Source: Bacillota bacterium
GTDB taxonomy: Bacteria > Bacillota > Clostridia > Acetivibrionales > DTU013
NCBI GenBank assembly: GCA_023409615.1
Contig: JAEYRF010000021.1
Coordinates: 1-15,280, forward strand
DNA: 15,280 bases
Direction: 5' to 3'
Both the position numbers and the translations under genes were made by a program. The notes under the pieces were generated by a model. It made no database searches. It was given only the letters and a program-made list of their open reading frames with translations, and was not told where the DNA came from. Below, piece by piece: positions 1 to 8,103 of the stretch (positions within the stretch are counted from its first letter, which is position 1; each line of letters begins with the position of its first letter).

Positions 1-120
1 GAGTATACATAACTTTTTTCGGAAAAGCTAATTGCAACTATGGTTTTGGAACATGATTGGAATATGTTACTGCAACGTGGAAATAGTTAACGCAACTAGG
101 AGGTTGCATTTACTTTTTCA
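1..120. repeat. Degenerate GCAAC repeats at left window edge
   Basis: No gene is visible here. Short related motifs occur at 34-43 (GCAACTATGG), 72-80 (GCAACGTGG) and 92-100 (GCAACTAGG). The last two sit in a 20-base direct repeat (66-80 and 86-100, 11 of 15 positions identical). An inverted TTGCA follows at 104-108. Repeated short motifs of this kind can mark the end of an insertion sequence, but no transposase is visible and the left neighbour is cut off, so the nature of the repeats is unknown. Confidence 0.3.
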
Positions 121-154
121 TTTAAGGCAAGAAATTATTTTTCCCCAAAAAGTC

Positions 155-183
155 TTGACACTATAAGCTTATGTTAGTATAAT
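155..183 (+). promoter_or_regulatory. Sigma-A promoter of tRNA-Leu
   Basis: A perfect -35 box TTGACA (155-160) and a perfect -10 box TATAAT (178-183) are separated by exactly 17 bases. Transcription would start near 190, about 25 bases before the mature tRNA. Full consensus is typical of strong stable-RNA promoters. Confidence 0.9.
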
Positions 184-215
184 TAGTCTTGCTGATTCCT
201 CAAAGCCTTATGAAT

Positions 216-298
216 GCGGTCGTGGCGGAACTGGCAGACGCGTACGTTTGAGGGGCGTATGGGAGACCGTGTGGGTTCAAGTCCCACCGACCGCACCA
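216..298 (+). tRNA. tRNA-Leu (anticodon GAG)
   Basis: The acceptor arm GCGGTCG (216-222) pairs with CGACCGC (288-294), followed by discriminator A and an encoded CCA (296-298). The D stem is GCG/CGC (225-227/239-241). The anticodon stem is TACGT/GCGTA (243-247/255-259) with a seven-base loop carrying GAG at 250-252, which reads CUC and CUU leucine codons. An extended variable arm (260-270), as expected of class II tRNAs, precedes the T arm GTGGG/CCCAC (271-275/283-287) with loop TTCAAGT. It is a single gene with its own promoter and is transcribed toward the recO operon. Confidence 0.95.
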
Positions 299-300
299 AT

Positions 301-356
301 GTTTATCCGCTTTGCGGCATAAACGACATCTGTTGATTTTTGCAAAAGCAAAAATC
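301..356. other. Two tandem hairpins downstream of tRNA-Leu
   Basis: The first hairpin pairs GTTTATCCGC (301-310) with GCGG-C-ATAAAC (314-324) around a TTT loop, with one bulged C. The second is a perfect 9-bp stem GATTTTTGC/GCAAAAATC (335-343/348-356) with an AAAA loop. Neither is followed by a clear T run on the + strand, so they may be processing or accessory structures ahead of the terminator at 359-388. Confidence 0.5.
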
Positions 357-358
357 TT

Positions 359-388
359 AAAACATCTTTCGAGAGAAAGGTGTTTTTT
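359..388. terminator. Bidirectional intrinsic terminator between tRNA-Leu and recO
   Basis: AAAACATCTTT (359-369) pairs with AAAGGTGTTTT (376-386) around CGAGAG, with one G-T pair. The + strand continues as a T-rich tract (383-394), and the minus strand also leaves the stem with a short T run. It lies between two converging transcription units, 31 bases beyond the recO stop, and can end both. Confidence 0.8.
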
Positions 389-418
389 ATTTTACATAAT
401 GAGACTTGAACCCTATAA

Positions 419-1165
419 TTATATACTCTTGAGAAAATCCAGTTTTGTAAAATCCCGATCCATCTGCTGCCTTAGATACTTCTTTATGATAAGTTCCAGT
501 TCTCCCAGAACCTCCTGTGATAAGTTGAAGCTGAATAATTCTTCCATCCTTGCATGGACGATATGCTGGATCGCCCTGGATGCACCCGGTGACAGCATAA
601 TTGATAATCGGTCCCAGGCAAGGCATTCCTCTGTGTCACATAAAAACCCGCATTTTTCAAAGCTGAAGGAATAAAACTTCTCCGCCTCCTGCCCACAGTT
701 CATGCATTGTCTGACATGAGGCGAATATCCGGCCGTTACCAGCGTCCGCAACTCAAATATCCTGGATATAAGTTCAGGCTGTTTCTCCGTTTTAGCAAGC
801 ATATGTAAGGAGTTTAGAAGCAGTTGTAGCAGCTTCGGAGCAGGTGAATTTTCCTGTACAATTTCAAGCACAATGTCCATGAAATGAGCAGCATAGGTCA
901 ACTTCACCATATCATTCCGGATTTCGTAAAAAGGCTCGATAACATCACAGCTGTTAACCGTGAAAAGTTCCTTGCCGCTGTAGAGCACGTACTCTCCATA
1001 ACACATTACTTGTGAAGCGGCGGCCAGCTTTGATTTAGGACGCTTGCCACCTCTGACTAATGCAGAAAGCTGACCGCGGTTTCGTGAAAATATTGTGATT
1101 ATTTTGTCTGCCTCGCCAGTACTGACCTCTCTTATTACGATCCCCCTGGTTTTTAAAAAGCTCAT
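419..1165 (-). CDS. recO: DNA repair protein RecO
   Basis: RecO works in the cytoplasm in the RecFOR recombination pathway: it binds single-stranded DNA, anneals strands and helps load RecA past SSB. The 248-residue length is normal. The N-terminal OB-fold begins with residues 3-13 (FLKTRGIVIRE) and continues through RGQLSALVRGGKR (30-42). A helical region follows, and the C-terminal zinc-binding part contains C154-x2-C157 and C172, C176 and C181. The ATG at 1165 gives the expected N-terminus, but no strong Shine-Dalgarno precedes it, so translation may depend on the upstream yqzL. It is the last gene of the long minus-strand operon, and an intrinsic terminator follows its stop. Confidence 0.95.
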   Translation of the reverse strand: MSFLKTRGIVIREVSTGEADKIITIFSRNRGQLSALVRGGKRPKSKLAAASQVMCYGEYVLYSGKELFTVNSCDVIEPFYEIRNDMVKLTYAAHFMDIVLEIVQENSPAPKLLQLLLNSLHMLAKTEKQPELISRIFELRTLVTAGYSPHVRQCMNCGQEAEKFYSFSFEKCGFLCDTEECLAWDRLSIMLSPGASRAIQHIVHARMEELFSFNLSQEVLGELELIIKKYLRQQMDRDFTKLDFLKSI

Positions 1166-1199
1166 GGAAACAATAACCGGCTGTTAAAAATATGACCGT

Positions 1200-1349
1200 T
1201 CAAGTATTCCCTGCACTTGTAGCTGCCTCTGCCTCTGCTTGATCAGTCTGTTCAACAGCCTTGTCCCTTTCCTCTATTTCTCTGTAAAACATATAGGATT
1301 CAAGATCTCCGGTTTCAATAAAAGCATTCCACGCGAACTCCTTAAACAT
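1200..1349 (-). CDS. yqzL: YqzL-like small protein
   Basis: This is a small protein of 49 residues with no established function. The family is recognised by the pattern here at residues 2-21: FKEFAWNAF, then ETGDLESYMFYRE. It commonly sits between era and recO in Bacillota, exactly as here. I chose the ATG at 1349 because a strong GGGGG Shine-Dalgarno (1360-1364) lies 10 bases upstream and the family motif starts at once. An in-frame extension up to 1442 would add 31 residues without family-like sequence and with a weak ribosome site. The C-terminus is rich in Glu, Ala and Gln and probably disordered. Family assignment is from pattern memory. Confidence 0.75.
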   Translation of the reverse strand: MFKEFAWNAFIETGDLESYMFYREIEERDKAVEQTDQAEAEAATSAGNT

Positions 1350-1485
1350 TTGATGCAATCCCCCTTTATCTTTTGCACTCATACCCTCTGTCAATAGGTT
1401 ACGCAAAAATGCCTTTTTACATACCAGTAATGTCTGCATCAAATGATTAATCCTGCTTAATTATGTCTCAATTATTACACAGTGC

Positions 1486-2376
1486 CTAATTATAACCAAG
1501 TGTTTTCAGCATGTTATTGCTGTTTCTCCAGTCCGGTTTTACCTTAACCCATAGCTTCAAAAACACTTTGACGCCAAGCAAATTTTCAATCTCTGAGCGT
1601 GATAGCGTTCCGATTTTTTTCAACATCTTCCCTTCTTTACCAATCAAAATGCCTTTGTGCGTTTCTCTTTCACAATATATATTGGCTTCGATATCTACCA
1701 GATCTTTCCCTTCACGTTCTTTGAAGGATATAATTTCAACACCTGTACCATGAGGCACCTCTTCAGCGATCAATTCCAGTATTTTTTCTCGTATCAGTTC
1801 AGCCGCAATCATCTTTTCCGGCTGGTCGGTAATCATATCCTCAGGGAAGTACTTCGGTCCCTCTGGCAAAACTTTTTCAATTTCTTTAATAATTATATCT
1901 GTTCCTTCGTTATTGAGGGCGGAAACCGGAATTACAGCTGCAAATTCCATTCCTTCAGAATACTTCTTAATCCGTTCGAATAATTGCTCCTTCCTGATCA
2001 GATCGATTTTATTCAGGATCAGGAATACAGGTGTGTGAACGTGTTTGAGCTGTTCCATAATATATATGTCACCTGCTCCCGGTTCGGCATCGGTCGCCTC
2101 TGCAAGGAATAGCACTATATCAACTTCATTCATTGTATCCTGTGCAATATTGACCATATATTCACCAAGCTTTGTTTTAGGCTTGTGTATGCCGGGAGTA
2201 TCTATAAATATAATCTGGCTGTTCTCAGTATTGATAATAGTTTTAATAGTATTCCTGGTAGTTTGAGGCTTACTTGAAATAATCGATAATTTTTCACCGG
2301 CTAGTCTGTTAGAAAGCGTTGACTTTCCGACGTTTGGACGTCCTACAATAGAAACGAAACCTGATTTAAATGCCAT
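1486..2376 (-). CDS. era: GTPase Era
   Basis: Era is an essential Ras-like GTPase that binds the 3' end of 16S rRNA and acts as a late checkpoint in 30S subunit assembly. The 296-residue length is normal. The GTPase domain shows G1 GRPNVGKS (12-19), G3 DTPG (59-62), G4 NKID (122-125) and G5 SAL (152-154). The KH RNA-binding domain is marked by GILIGKEG (242-249) followed by MLKKIG. The ATG at 2376 is preceded by a good AGGAGG-type site. It follows the lipid kinase/phosphatase gene by 50 bases. In many relatives a cytidine deaminase gene (cdd) lies between dgkA and era; it is absent here. Confidence 0.97.
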   Translation of the reverse strand: MAFKSGFVSIVGRPNVGKSTLSNRLAGEKLSIISSKPQTTRNTIKTIINTENSQIIFIDTPGIHKPKTKLGEYMVNIAQDTMNEVDIVLFLAEATDAEPGAGDIYIMEQLKHVHTPVFLILNKIDLIRKEQLFERIKKYSEGMEFAAVIPVSALNNEGTDIIIKEIEKVLPEGPKYFPEDMITDQPEKMIAAELIREKILELIAEEVPHGTGVEIISFKEREGKDLVDIEANIYCERETHKGILIGKEGKMLKKIGTLSRSEIENLLGVKVFLKLWVKVKPDWRNSNNMLKTLGYN

Positions 2377-2426
2377 AATATCTCCTCCTGAAATGGTGAG
2401 TTGTTGTAATAAATAGCGGTATTTGT

Positions 2427-3125
2427 CTATGTAAATATCTGGAACAACAGCAGAGTAACGGAAAATCCCAACACAGCACCGGCAATCAGCTCAATCAGTG
2501 TATGTATTTTTCCCTCAAGTCTGCTTTGTACTACAAGTAATGAAACAATTATAAATAAAACAGTTATACTTGCATTATTGGAATAAAGCGCAACAGCAGT
2601 TGTGGCTGAAAATGCGACAGCAGAATGGCCGCTTGGCATTCCTCCGCTGAAAGGTGTTCCTTTCCTGAAAAACGATTTTAGCAGCAAGACCGCCATCATT
2701 GTCAATATAATCGCAATGATGGAAACATGCATTGGAGCCTGCTTTATTCTGACGATTCCGATTTCAAGGCTGGTGCTGACCCTATCAAAGAAAATCATAT
2801 ATGCAGTTATCAGGGACAGCAATGCCGAAATGAAAACCGCTCCTGCGGCTGTGTCCTTGACAATCTTTGCCTTAGGATGATAAACATCAATCACTGTGTC
2901 AATAATGACCTCAACAGCTGTATTGAACAATTCACAAATAAGTACAATCGCAATCGTTATACAGATAATAACAAACTCAATTCTTGTGAGATCGTAAAAA
3001 AGAGAAAGCAACAATACTAATGCAGCAGCAGTCAGATGAATCTTCATGTTCCGTTCCGACCTTACGGTTGAAATGATGCCATTAAGAGCATTATTAAAGC
3101 TGTCAATCAGGTTTCTATTCTTCAT
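2427..3125 (-). CDS. dgkA: Fusion of undecaprenol/diacylglycerol kinase with PAP2 phosphatase
   Basis: This is a 232-residue integral membrane protein with two domains. Residues 1-115 match the small prokaryotic lipid kinase family, which in Gram-positives phosphorylates undecaprenol: RSERNMKIH (22-30), ELFNTAVE (65-72) and HPKAKIVKDTAAGAV (83-97), which hold the usual Glu, Asn and Asp residues. Residues about 130-232 form a type-2 phosphatidic acid phosphatase domain with K150 in motif 1, PSGH (164-167) in motif 2 and SR(201-202)-x5-H208 in motif 3; Glu212 occupies the usual Asp position. Several hydrophobic helices are evident. The ATG overlaps the ybeY stop (3122-3125). Known family roles suggest recycling of the C55 lipid carrier for wall synthesis; the substrate is inferred. 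Confidence 0.88.
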   Translation of the reverse strand: MKNRNLIDSFNNALNGIISTVRSERNMKIHLTAAALVLLLSLFYDLTRIEFVIICITIAIVLICELFNTAVEVIIDTVIDVYHPKAKIVKDTAAGAVFISALLSLITAYMIFFDRVSTSLEIGIVRIKQAPMHVSIIAIILTMMAVLLLKSFFRKGTPFSGGMPSGHSAVAFSATTAVALYSNNASITVLFIIVSLLVVQSRLEGKIHTLIELIAGAVLGFSVTLLLFQIFT

Positions 3126-3643
3126 TCTCTTTTCAACCCCAGCTTTTCAAGTGCTGATTCCTGTTTGGATATCATAACGGTTTCCTCATCTTTTTGCATA
3201 TGATCATAACCTAAAAGGTGAAACAGACCATGCGCTGTCAGAAAGGCAAGCTCCCTTTCAAATGAATGGCCATAATCTTCCGACTGTTTCAAGGCAGTCT
3301 CCACAGAAATGATGATATCACCTAGCAAAAGCAAACCTTCATCCATATCTATATCGCCCTGATCTGAGAGGATTTCACCGTTTTTAATGTCGGCAATAGG
3401 AAATGATAGAACATCTGTAGACATATCAATTTCTCTATGCTGCTTATTGATCTGTCTGATGCTTTCATCGTCAGTCAGAAGAATGTTTATTTCACAGCCC
3501 CTACTAATGGTTTCATCCTTCAGACACTGCATGACAGTCTTTTTCAATAGTTGAAGCTGCTCATCCTTGAGCGTAACTACTGTCTGCTCATCTTCAATGA
3601 AAACTCTTGTTTCATCAACCTTTTTATACACTTTGTTTTTCAT
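3122..3643 (-). CDS. ybeY: Endoribonuclease YbeY
   Basis: YbeY is a zinc-dependent single-strand endoribonuclease involved in 16S rRNA 3'-end maturation and ribosome quality control. The metal motif H138-GLF-H142-LLGYD-H148 matches HGxxHLxGYDH exactly. The family blocks LTDD (56-59) and TDVLSFP (76-82) are present. The protein has 173 residues. The ATG at 3643 lies inside the end of pgpH, overlapping it by 20 bases, and is preceded by a GAGGG site within pgpH, so the two are probably translationally coupled. Its placement next to era fits linked roles in 30S maturation. Confidence 0.95.
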   Translation of the reverse strand: MKNKVYKKVDETRVFIEDEQTVVTLKDEQLQLLKKTVMQCLKDETISRGCEINILLTDDESIRQINKQHREIDMSTDVLSFPIADIKNGEILSDQGDIDMDEGLLLLGDIIISVETALKQSEDYGHSFERELAFLTAHGLFHLLGYDHMQKDEETVMISKQESALEKLGLKRE

Positions 3644-5903
3644 TTATAACCCTCTTCTCATCCAATGCCTCTCCCCCAAATGGTTCAACTTTATTTAGAA
3701 GCTCTTGTTCTGCGATAGCATCAATCAAAGGATCAACGCTGTCTGATTCATTTTCCTCACGGAGCCGTTTCATCTTTATTTCCGGGTATTCCTGGCGTTC
3801 GTGGAAATAGCCTCCGAATACACGCATAAATGCCTTTGCAATCATGTCCATATCCCTGAGCGTAAGATCGCAAAGATCTAATTGTCCATCGTCCAGCTTA
3901 TCCTTAATAATCTTTCTGATCAGGCCTTCCATCTTTCCTTCAGTTTTTTCGACCATTGAACGAACCGCAGCTTCCACAGAATCAGCCAGCATGACAACGG
4001 CGGCCTCTTTTGTAGAGGGTCTCGGTCCGGGATAACGGTAATCCTCCTGCTTTACAAGGTCATTCTTATCGGTTTTCTTTGCTTTGTAATAAAAGTATGC
4101 TGCGAGAGTAGTACCATGGTGCTGGCTTATAATATTCCTGACAGCGAGAGGTATTTTGTACTTTTCTGCAATCTCAGCACCGTCACTTGTATGGGATGTG
4201 ATCACCAATGTGCTGAGGTTTGGTGTCATCCGGTCATGAGGATTATCGGAGAGTTGGTTTTCCTTAAAGAAATTAGGTCTTTTCAGCTTTCCCACATCGT
4301 GATAGTAGGCTCCAACTCTTGCAAGCAGCGCGTTGCCTTCTATAGCCTCAGTTGCAACTTCAGCAAGATTTCCTACCATCAGACTGTGGTGATATGTCCC
4401 CGGCGCTTCCATAAGCAGTTTTTTGATGAGCGGCTGATTTGGGTTGGCTAACTCAAGCAGCTTCAATGGTGTAATTATTTTAAATGTACTCTCAAAGAAC
4501 GGCAGTGCTCCTATTGTAAAAATCGTAGACAGCATGCCGTTGGTCGCTATCAATGCAGCACTGTTGGCCATCATGGAAACACTATTTTTATTAATCAGCC
4601 CTATACATGTAACTACGATCGCATTTAATACAGCAATTACAAGTCCTGATGCAGAAAGACGGCTTCTCTGATTTGCTCCATTAACAATAAAGGCTGCAAC
4701 TGTTCCGCTGATCACAGCTGTAAACAAGAAAGATATGTTGCCATTTGTAATAAGTGTAATAGACAATGCAAGCAGTATATTTGTCACAATTCCGAGACGA
4801 AGATCCAGCAATATTGATACCAGCATAGGTGCTATAAGAATTGGTATAATAAGCGGATTAATAGGATTGAGGAACCATGCAGATATTAATGTTAATAAAA
4901 TGACCACACACAACAAAACGAGTTCCTTAGTTCCAAGTACAATTTTTGTGCAGAAGTGATGGAGATACAATACAAGAATGAATGATAGAAGCAATGTGAT
5001 GAAAAGAATACCGCCGGCAAATGCCAGGTCAGGTTTCCCCGTCTCAAGCAGGTTTAACCGTTTTAGTATCTCAAGCTTGTCCTCTGTCACTAAATCGCCA
5101 AAGCTTATGATTCTGGATCCTTCATTGATAATCTGCACTTTTTCCATTGCTGCATTATATGCTTCTTCCCTTTTCTCACTTGTCATTGTCTCATCAATAA
5201 CACTGTTTGGCTTCAGCATAGCTTTTGCCATGAGGCTGCCGATATTTTTGAATTCTTGTGAAAGAGTGCTGTTTTGGTAAGAATTTTGAACATAATCAAG
5301 CTTTTCAGAAAGATTTTCTTTATTTACATCCTGCTTCATAATCGTACTTATAAGACTGATTGTAAGCTCCTCGAAAAGTACAAGTTCATCGTCGGATACA
5401 CTTATGACTAAATACTTGGTCTGTTCTTTAGACAATGGGATTCCCATATCTCTGATTTTCAGTTCAAAAAATTCAACAGCCTTCAATTGCTCCTGCTCAA
5501 GAAGCTGTTCATAATTGACATCCTTCTTGGCTACGCCAAGTTCCTGCATGTTTCTCTCCACGCTCTGTCTGGCGCTTTTTACCTCATTGGTGAAGTCATT
5601 GGCTAAATTGATAATGTCTATGGGCACATTCTCCAGCCTTGTCATTACCGGCGTAACATTATTTGCAGCATCTTCAGCCATTTTTTCTGTCAAAAGCAAG
5701 TTCTCAATATCTCTTGGTGCTGATATATCATAGGGCGATCTTTCTCCGACAACAAGCTTAAACTTCTTTGGAACAGCTCCATTTTCAATAATCACAACTG
5801 CGATCATGATTGTTACGACAGCAATCAGTATCTTCTGAAAGGTCTTATTTTTAAAGTAACTTTTAATATTCCTGCGTTTTTGCTTTTTTTCACCGGTATT
5901 CAA
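3624..5903 (-). CDS. pgpH: PgpH-type membrane HD phosphodiesterase (7TMR-HD)
   Basis: This is a 759-residue membrane protein of the 7TMR-HD family (YqfF in Bacillus, PgpH in Listeria), whose cytoplasmic HD domain hydrolyses cyclic di-AMP. Visible parts are a basic cytoplasmic start, one transmembrane helix (about 24-40), a large extracytoplasmic domain (about 42-290), a cluster of transmembrane helices (about 293-475) and the HD domain (about 490-700). The metal site is complete: H506, H535-D536, H571, H595/H596 and D641. The start is TTG at 5903, supported by an AGGGGG-type ribosome site 8 bases upstream (5912-5916). The gene order phoH-pgpH-ybeY is conserved in Bacillota. c-di-AMP specificity is inferred from the family. 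Confidence 0.93.
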   Translation of the reverse strand: MNTGEKKQKRRNIKSYFKNKTFQKILIAVVTIMIAVVIIENGAVPKKFKLVVGERSPYDISAPRDIENLLLTEKMAEDAANNVTPVMTRLENVPIDIINLANDFTNEVKSARQSVERNMQELGVAKKDVNYEQLLEQEQLKAVEFFELKIRDMGIPLSKEQTKYLVISVSDDELVLFEELTISLISTIMKQDVNKENLSEKLDYVQNSYQNSTLSQEFKNIGSLMAKAMLKPNSVIDETMTSEKREEAYNAAMEKVQIINEGSRIISFGDLVTEDKLEILKRLNLLETGKPDLAFAGGILFITLLLSFILVLYLHHFCTKIVLGTKELVLLCVVILLTLISAWFLNPINPLIIPILIAPMLVSILLDLRLGIVTNILLALSITLITNGNISFLFTAVISGTVAAFIVNGANQRSRLSASGLVIAVLNAIVVTCIGLINKNSVSMMANSAALIATNGMLSTIFTIGALPFFESTFKIITPLKLLELANPNQPLIKKLLMEAPGTYHHSLMVGNLAEVATEAIEGNALLARVGAYYHDVGKLKRPNFFKENQLSDNPHDRMTPNLSTLVITSHTSDGAEIAEKYKIPLAVRNIISQHHGTTLAAYFYYKAKKTDKNDLVKQEDYRYPGPRPSTKEAAVVMLADSVEAAVRSMVEKTEGKMEGLIRKIIKDKLDDGQLDLCDLTLRDMDMIAKAFMRVFGGYFHERQEYPEIKMKRLREENESDSVDPLIDAIAEQELLNKVEPFGGEALDEKRVINEKQSV

Positions 5904-5934
5904 AGTTACGACCCCCTATCTGTATCTAGGACAT

Positions 5935-6897
5935 TTATTTATTCTGATCACATTTTTCATATGCTTTTATGATTCTTTGCACCAATGAATGCCTGACAAC
6001 ATCCTTTTCGCTCAAATAAATAAATTCAAGCCCTTCGACGTTTTTCAGGATACTTGTAACTTCCTTCAGCCCGGACTTTTTGTCTCCCGGGAGGTCAATC
6101 TGGGTGATGTCACCTGTCACAACAGCTCTTGATCCGAAACCAATACGTGTCAGAAACATCTTCATTTGCTCCGGTGTCGTATTCTGAGCCTCATCCAATA
6201 TTATGAAGGAATCATCAATCGTACGACCCCTCATATATGCCAGTGGTGCAATCTCAATCATGCCTTTTTCAAGATACTTCTGGTAGGTTTCAACGCCCAT
6301 TATCTCAAAGAGTGCGTCATAAAGCGGTCTAAGATAGGGATCCACTTTGTTTTGCAAATCTCCGGGCAGGAATCCCAGTTTCTCACCGGCCTCAACTGCC
6401 GGGCGGGTTAGAATTATCCTGTTGACTTGCTTGTCCCTAAATGCAGATACAGCCATGGCAACTGCAAGAAATGTCTTTCCGGTGCCGGCCGGTCCAATGC
6501 CAAATGTAATTGTGTTGTCTCTGATAGCTTTGACATACTGCATCTGGCCATGTGTCTTTGATTTGATCTGTTTTCCCTTTGCAGTCAGGCAAATACAATC
6601 TCCAGGATATTCCTTCAATTTATCAATCTGACCTTCGGCTGCAAGATTCACAAGGTAATTAACATTCTGCTTAGTTATGGGTTCATCTATGGCAGATATG
6701 GAATTAAGCCGTTCAATAACCAAAGCAGCCTTGTCAATATTTTCTCTTTCACCTGTAATTTTAATTTCCGTATCCCGTGAAAGTAATTTTACACCTAAGC
6801 CATCCTCGATAATCTTTGCGTTCTCATCAAAATGTCCGAATAAACTAATCACATGTTCTATCTTCTCAAACTCAATAGTCTTTTCAAAATTGTCCAA
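5935..6897 (-). CDS. phoH: PhoH family P-loop ATPase
   Basis: This is a 320-residue cytoplasmic protein of the PhoH/YbeZ family, ATPases thought to act in RNA metabolism, often with YbeY. An N-terminal KH-like region (about 1-70) precedes the ATPase core with Walker A GPAGTGKT (135-142), the TRPAVEAGEKLGFLPGD block (164-180) and Walker B IILDEAQN (232-239). A sensor-like TGD follows at 261-263. The start is TTG at 6897, directly after the yqfD TGA with no intervening base. A strong GGAGG (6905-6909) 7 bases upstream settles this start. The physiological substrate is not known with certainty for this family. Confidence 0.93.
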   Translation of the reverse strand: MDNFEKTIEFEKIEHVISLFGHFDENAKIIEDGLGVKLLSRDTEIKITGERENIDKAALVIERLNSISAIDEPITKQNVNYLVNLAAEGQIDKLKEYPGDCICLTAKGKQIKSKTHGQMQYVKAIRDNTITFGIGPAGTGKTFLAVAMAVSAFRDKQVNRIILTRPAVEAGEKLGFLPGDLQNKVDPYLRPLYDALFEIMGVETYQKYLEKGMIEIAPLAYMRGRTIDDSFIILDEAQNTTPEQMKMFLTRIGFGSRAVVTGDITQIDLPGDKKSGLKEVTSILKNVEGLEFIYLSEKDVVRHSLVQRIIKAYEKCDQNK

Positions 6898-8103
6898 TCA
6901 ATTTCCTCCAATCTGTTTGGACGTACCAATATCTTCAATACATTCTATCGTAACCCTGGCAATGATTGCTCCTTTTTCATCACTTAAAAAGGTCACATTC
7001 TTCTTAACTATTTCAACATCTTCAGGAACTTTTGCAATCGCTCTTTTATATGCTGATTGCGCAGCAACGTTTTTTGCGGTCTGCTCGCTGATGACCGCAT
7101 CGACCAGCTTCTCTTCCACATATCTCACCGTCACCCATTCTATCGGGAAAACCATATCTTCTCCAATGGATAGCTTTTTCCTTATTTCACTGACAGAATA
7201 GGTTTTAAACTTGTTCTTCCTATGTAATATATCCAATTTCCATGAAAACAATAGTAATGCATTATCATTAATGATTTTGCCTGTCTTAAGTCTTTCAATT
7301 TGCGACGTAATTACCGGTGCCTCTTCCTCATACCAGGTTCTTGCTAACACCGTTCCCATGGCGTGTACAAGCTTGAAACCGGTATTTTCACCTTTCATAG
7401 GTATACTTCCTGATATTAACACCTGCCCGCGTTGAACTGTGTCCCCAACTCCAACTTCTTCAATACCCTCTGTTGCTATCACCTGCTTAATAATCCCATC
7501 CTTTAACGCTACTACATTACTTGGGATATGTCTTGGAATTACCACAGGAACTTCTTTTCTTTCCCGTACATCCACCTTAACCTTTGTACCTTTGACAGTG
7601 ATACTGATCCATGCCAGTTTTTCCATATCGAGCATCATGCCCGATACAGCACTATCCGTATCGACACGGTATTTCAGCATACCTGTCTTGACACCGTTAC
7701 TAGCCAGCGCGTCCTCCAGTTCAGCACTCCGAAGCTTTTTATTACCCGTAATCTCAACACTCCAGATAAATGAACTTAACACCATTATCAAGGCAACAAA
7801 TAAAGCTGCTCCTGCAAGAAAGGCCTTCCTTCTGCGGTACTTATTGATGACAAACGGCAGGCCAACCTTCTTTAACAGCTTTACCCTGCATTTTGCTTTT
7901 CTGGCTATAGTTCTGATGAGTTTGAAGCCTTTGATGCTTATCCTCATCGTCCTGATTCGCTCACCCTGCACCCTGATATCCCATAAATGTATCTGCCTGC
8001 GTGTGCAGATGTTGATGAATTTTTCTGTAAAAAAACCCTCGACTATTATAATAACATATCCACGTATATAATTCCATAATCCAAGCAACAACAAGAGAGT
8101 CAC
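6898..8103 (-). CDS. yqfD: Sporulation protein YqfD
   Basis: YqfD is a membrane protein needed for efficient sporulation in Bacillus, usually encoded beside yqfC; its molecular role is unclear. The family N-terminus NYIRGYV, then EGFFTEKFINIC (11-34), is present. A basic stretch leads to one strong transmembrane helix (about 93-114), and a large extracytoplasmic part follows, with VEITGNKKL just after the membrane as in POTRA-like folds. The 401-residue length is usual. The longest frame uses GTG at 8103, overlapping the yqfC stop as GTGA, with only a weak GAGG directly before it; a TTG a few codons downstream is a possible alternative start. phoH follows without a gap. Confidence 0.9.
   Translation of the reverse strand: MTLLLLLGLWNYIRGYVIIIVEGFFTEKFINICTRRQIHLWDIRVQGERIRTMRISIKGFKLIRTIARKAKCRVKLLKKVGLPFVINKYRRRKAFLAGAALFVALIMVLSSFIWSVEITGNKKLRSAELEDALASNGVKTGMLKYRVDTDSAVSGMMLDMEKLAWISITVKGTKVKVDVRERKEVPVVIPRHIPSNVVALKDGIIKQVIATEGIEEVGVGDTVQRGQVLISGSIPMKGENTGFKLVHAMGTVLARTWYEEEAPVITSQIERLKTGKIINDNALLLFSWKLDILHRKNKFKTYSVSEIRKKLSIGEDMVFPIEWVTVRYVEEKLVDAVISEQTAKNVAAQSAYKRAIAKVPEDVEIVKKNVTFLSDEKGAIIARVTIECIEDIGTSKQIGGN
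6905..6909 (-). promoter_or_regulatory. Ribosome binding site fixing the TTG start of phoH
   Basis: GGAGG on the minus strand lies inside the last codons of yqfD, 7 bases from the TTG at 6897-6895. It supports a non-ATG start coupled to yqfD termination. Confidence 0.75.

Noticed and set aside
1371..1394. Promoter-like TTGACA (minus strand, 1394-1389) before yqzL-recO
   Set aside because: The only -10 partner is a poor GATAAA, and the resulting start would fall on the yqzL ribosome site.
1350..1442. In-frame upstream extension of yqzL
   Set aside because: The 31 extra residues lack family similarity and the ribosome site there is weak; the start at 1349 has GGGGG correctly spaced.
6677..7201. 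174-codon open frame on the + strand
   Set aside because: It lies opposite phoH and yqfD, with low-complexity Ser/Ile/Phe composition typical of antisense frames.
7439..8071. 210-codon open frame on the + strand
   Set aside because: It lies fully opposite yqfD, which has clear family sequence on the minus strand; no ribosome site or recognisable domain, so it is a shadow frame.
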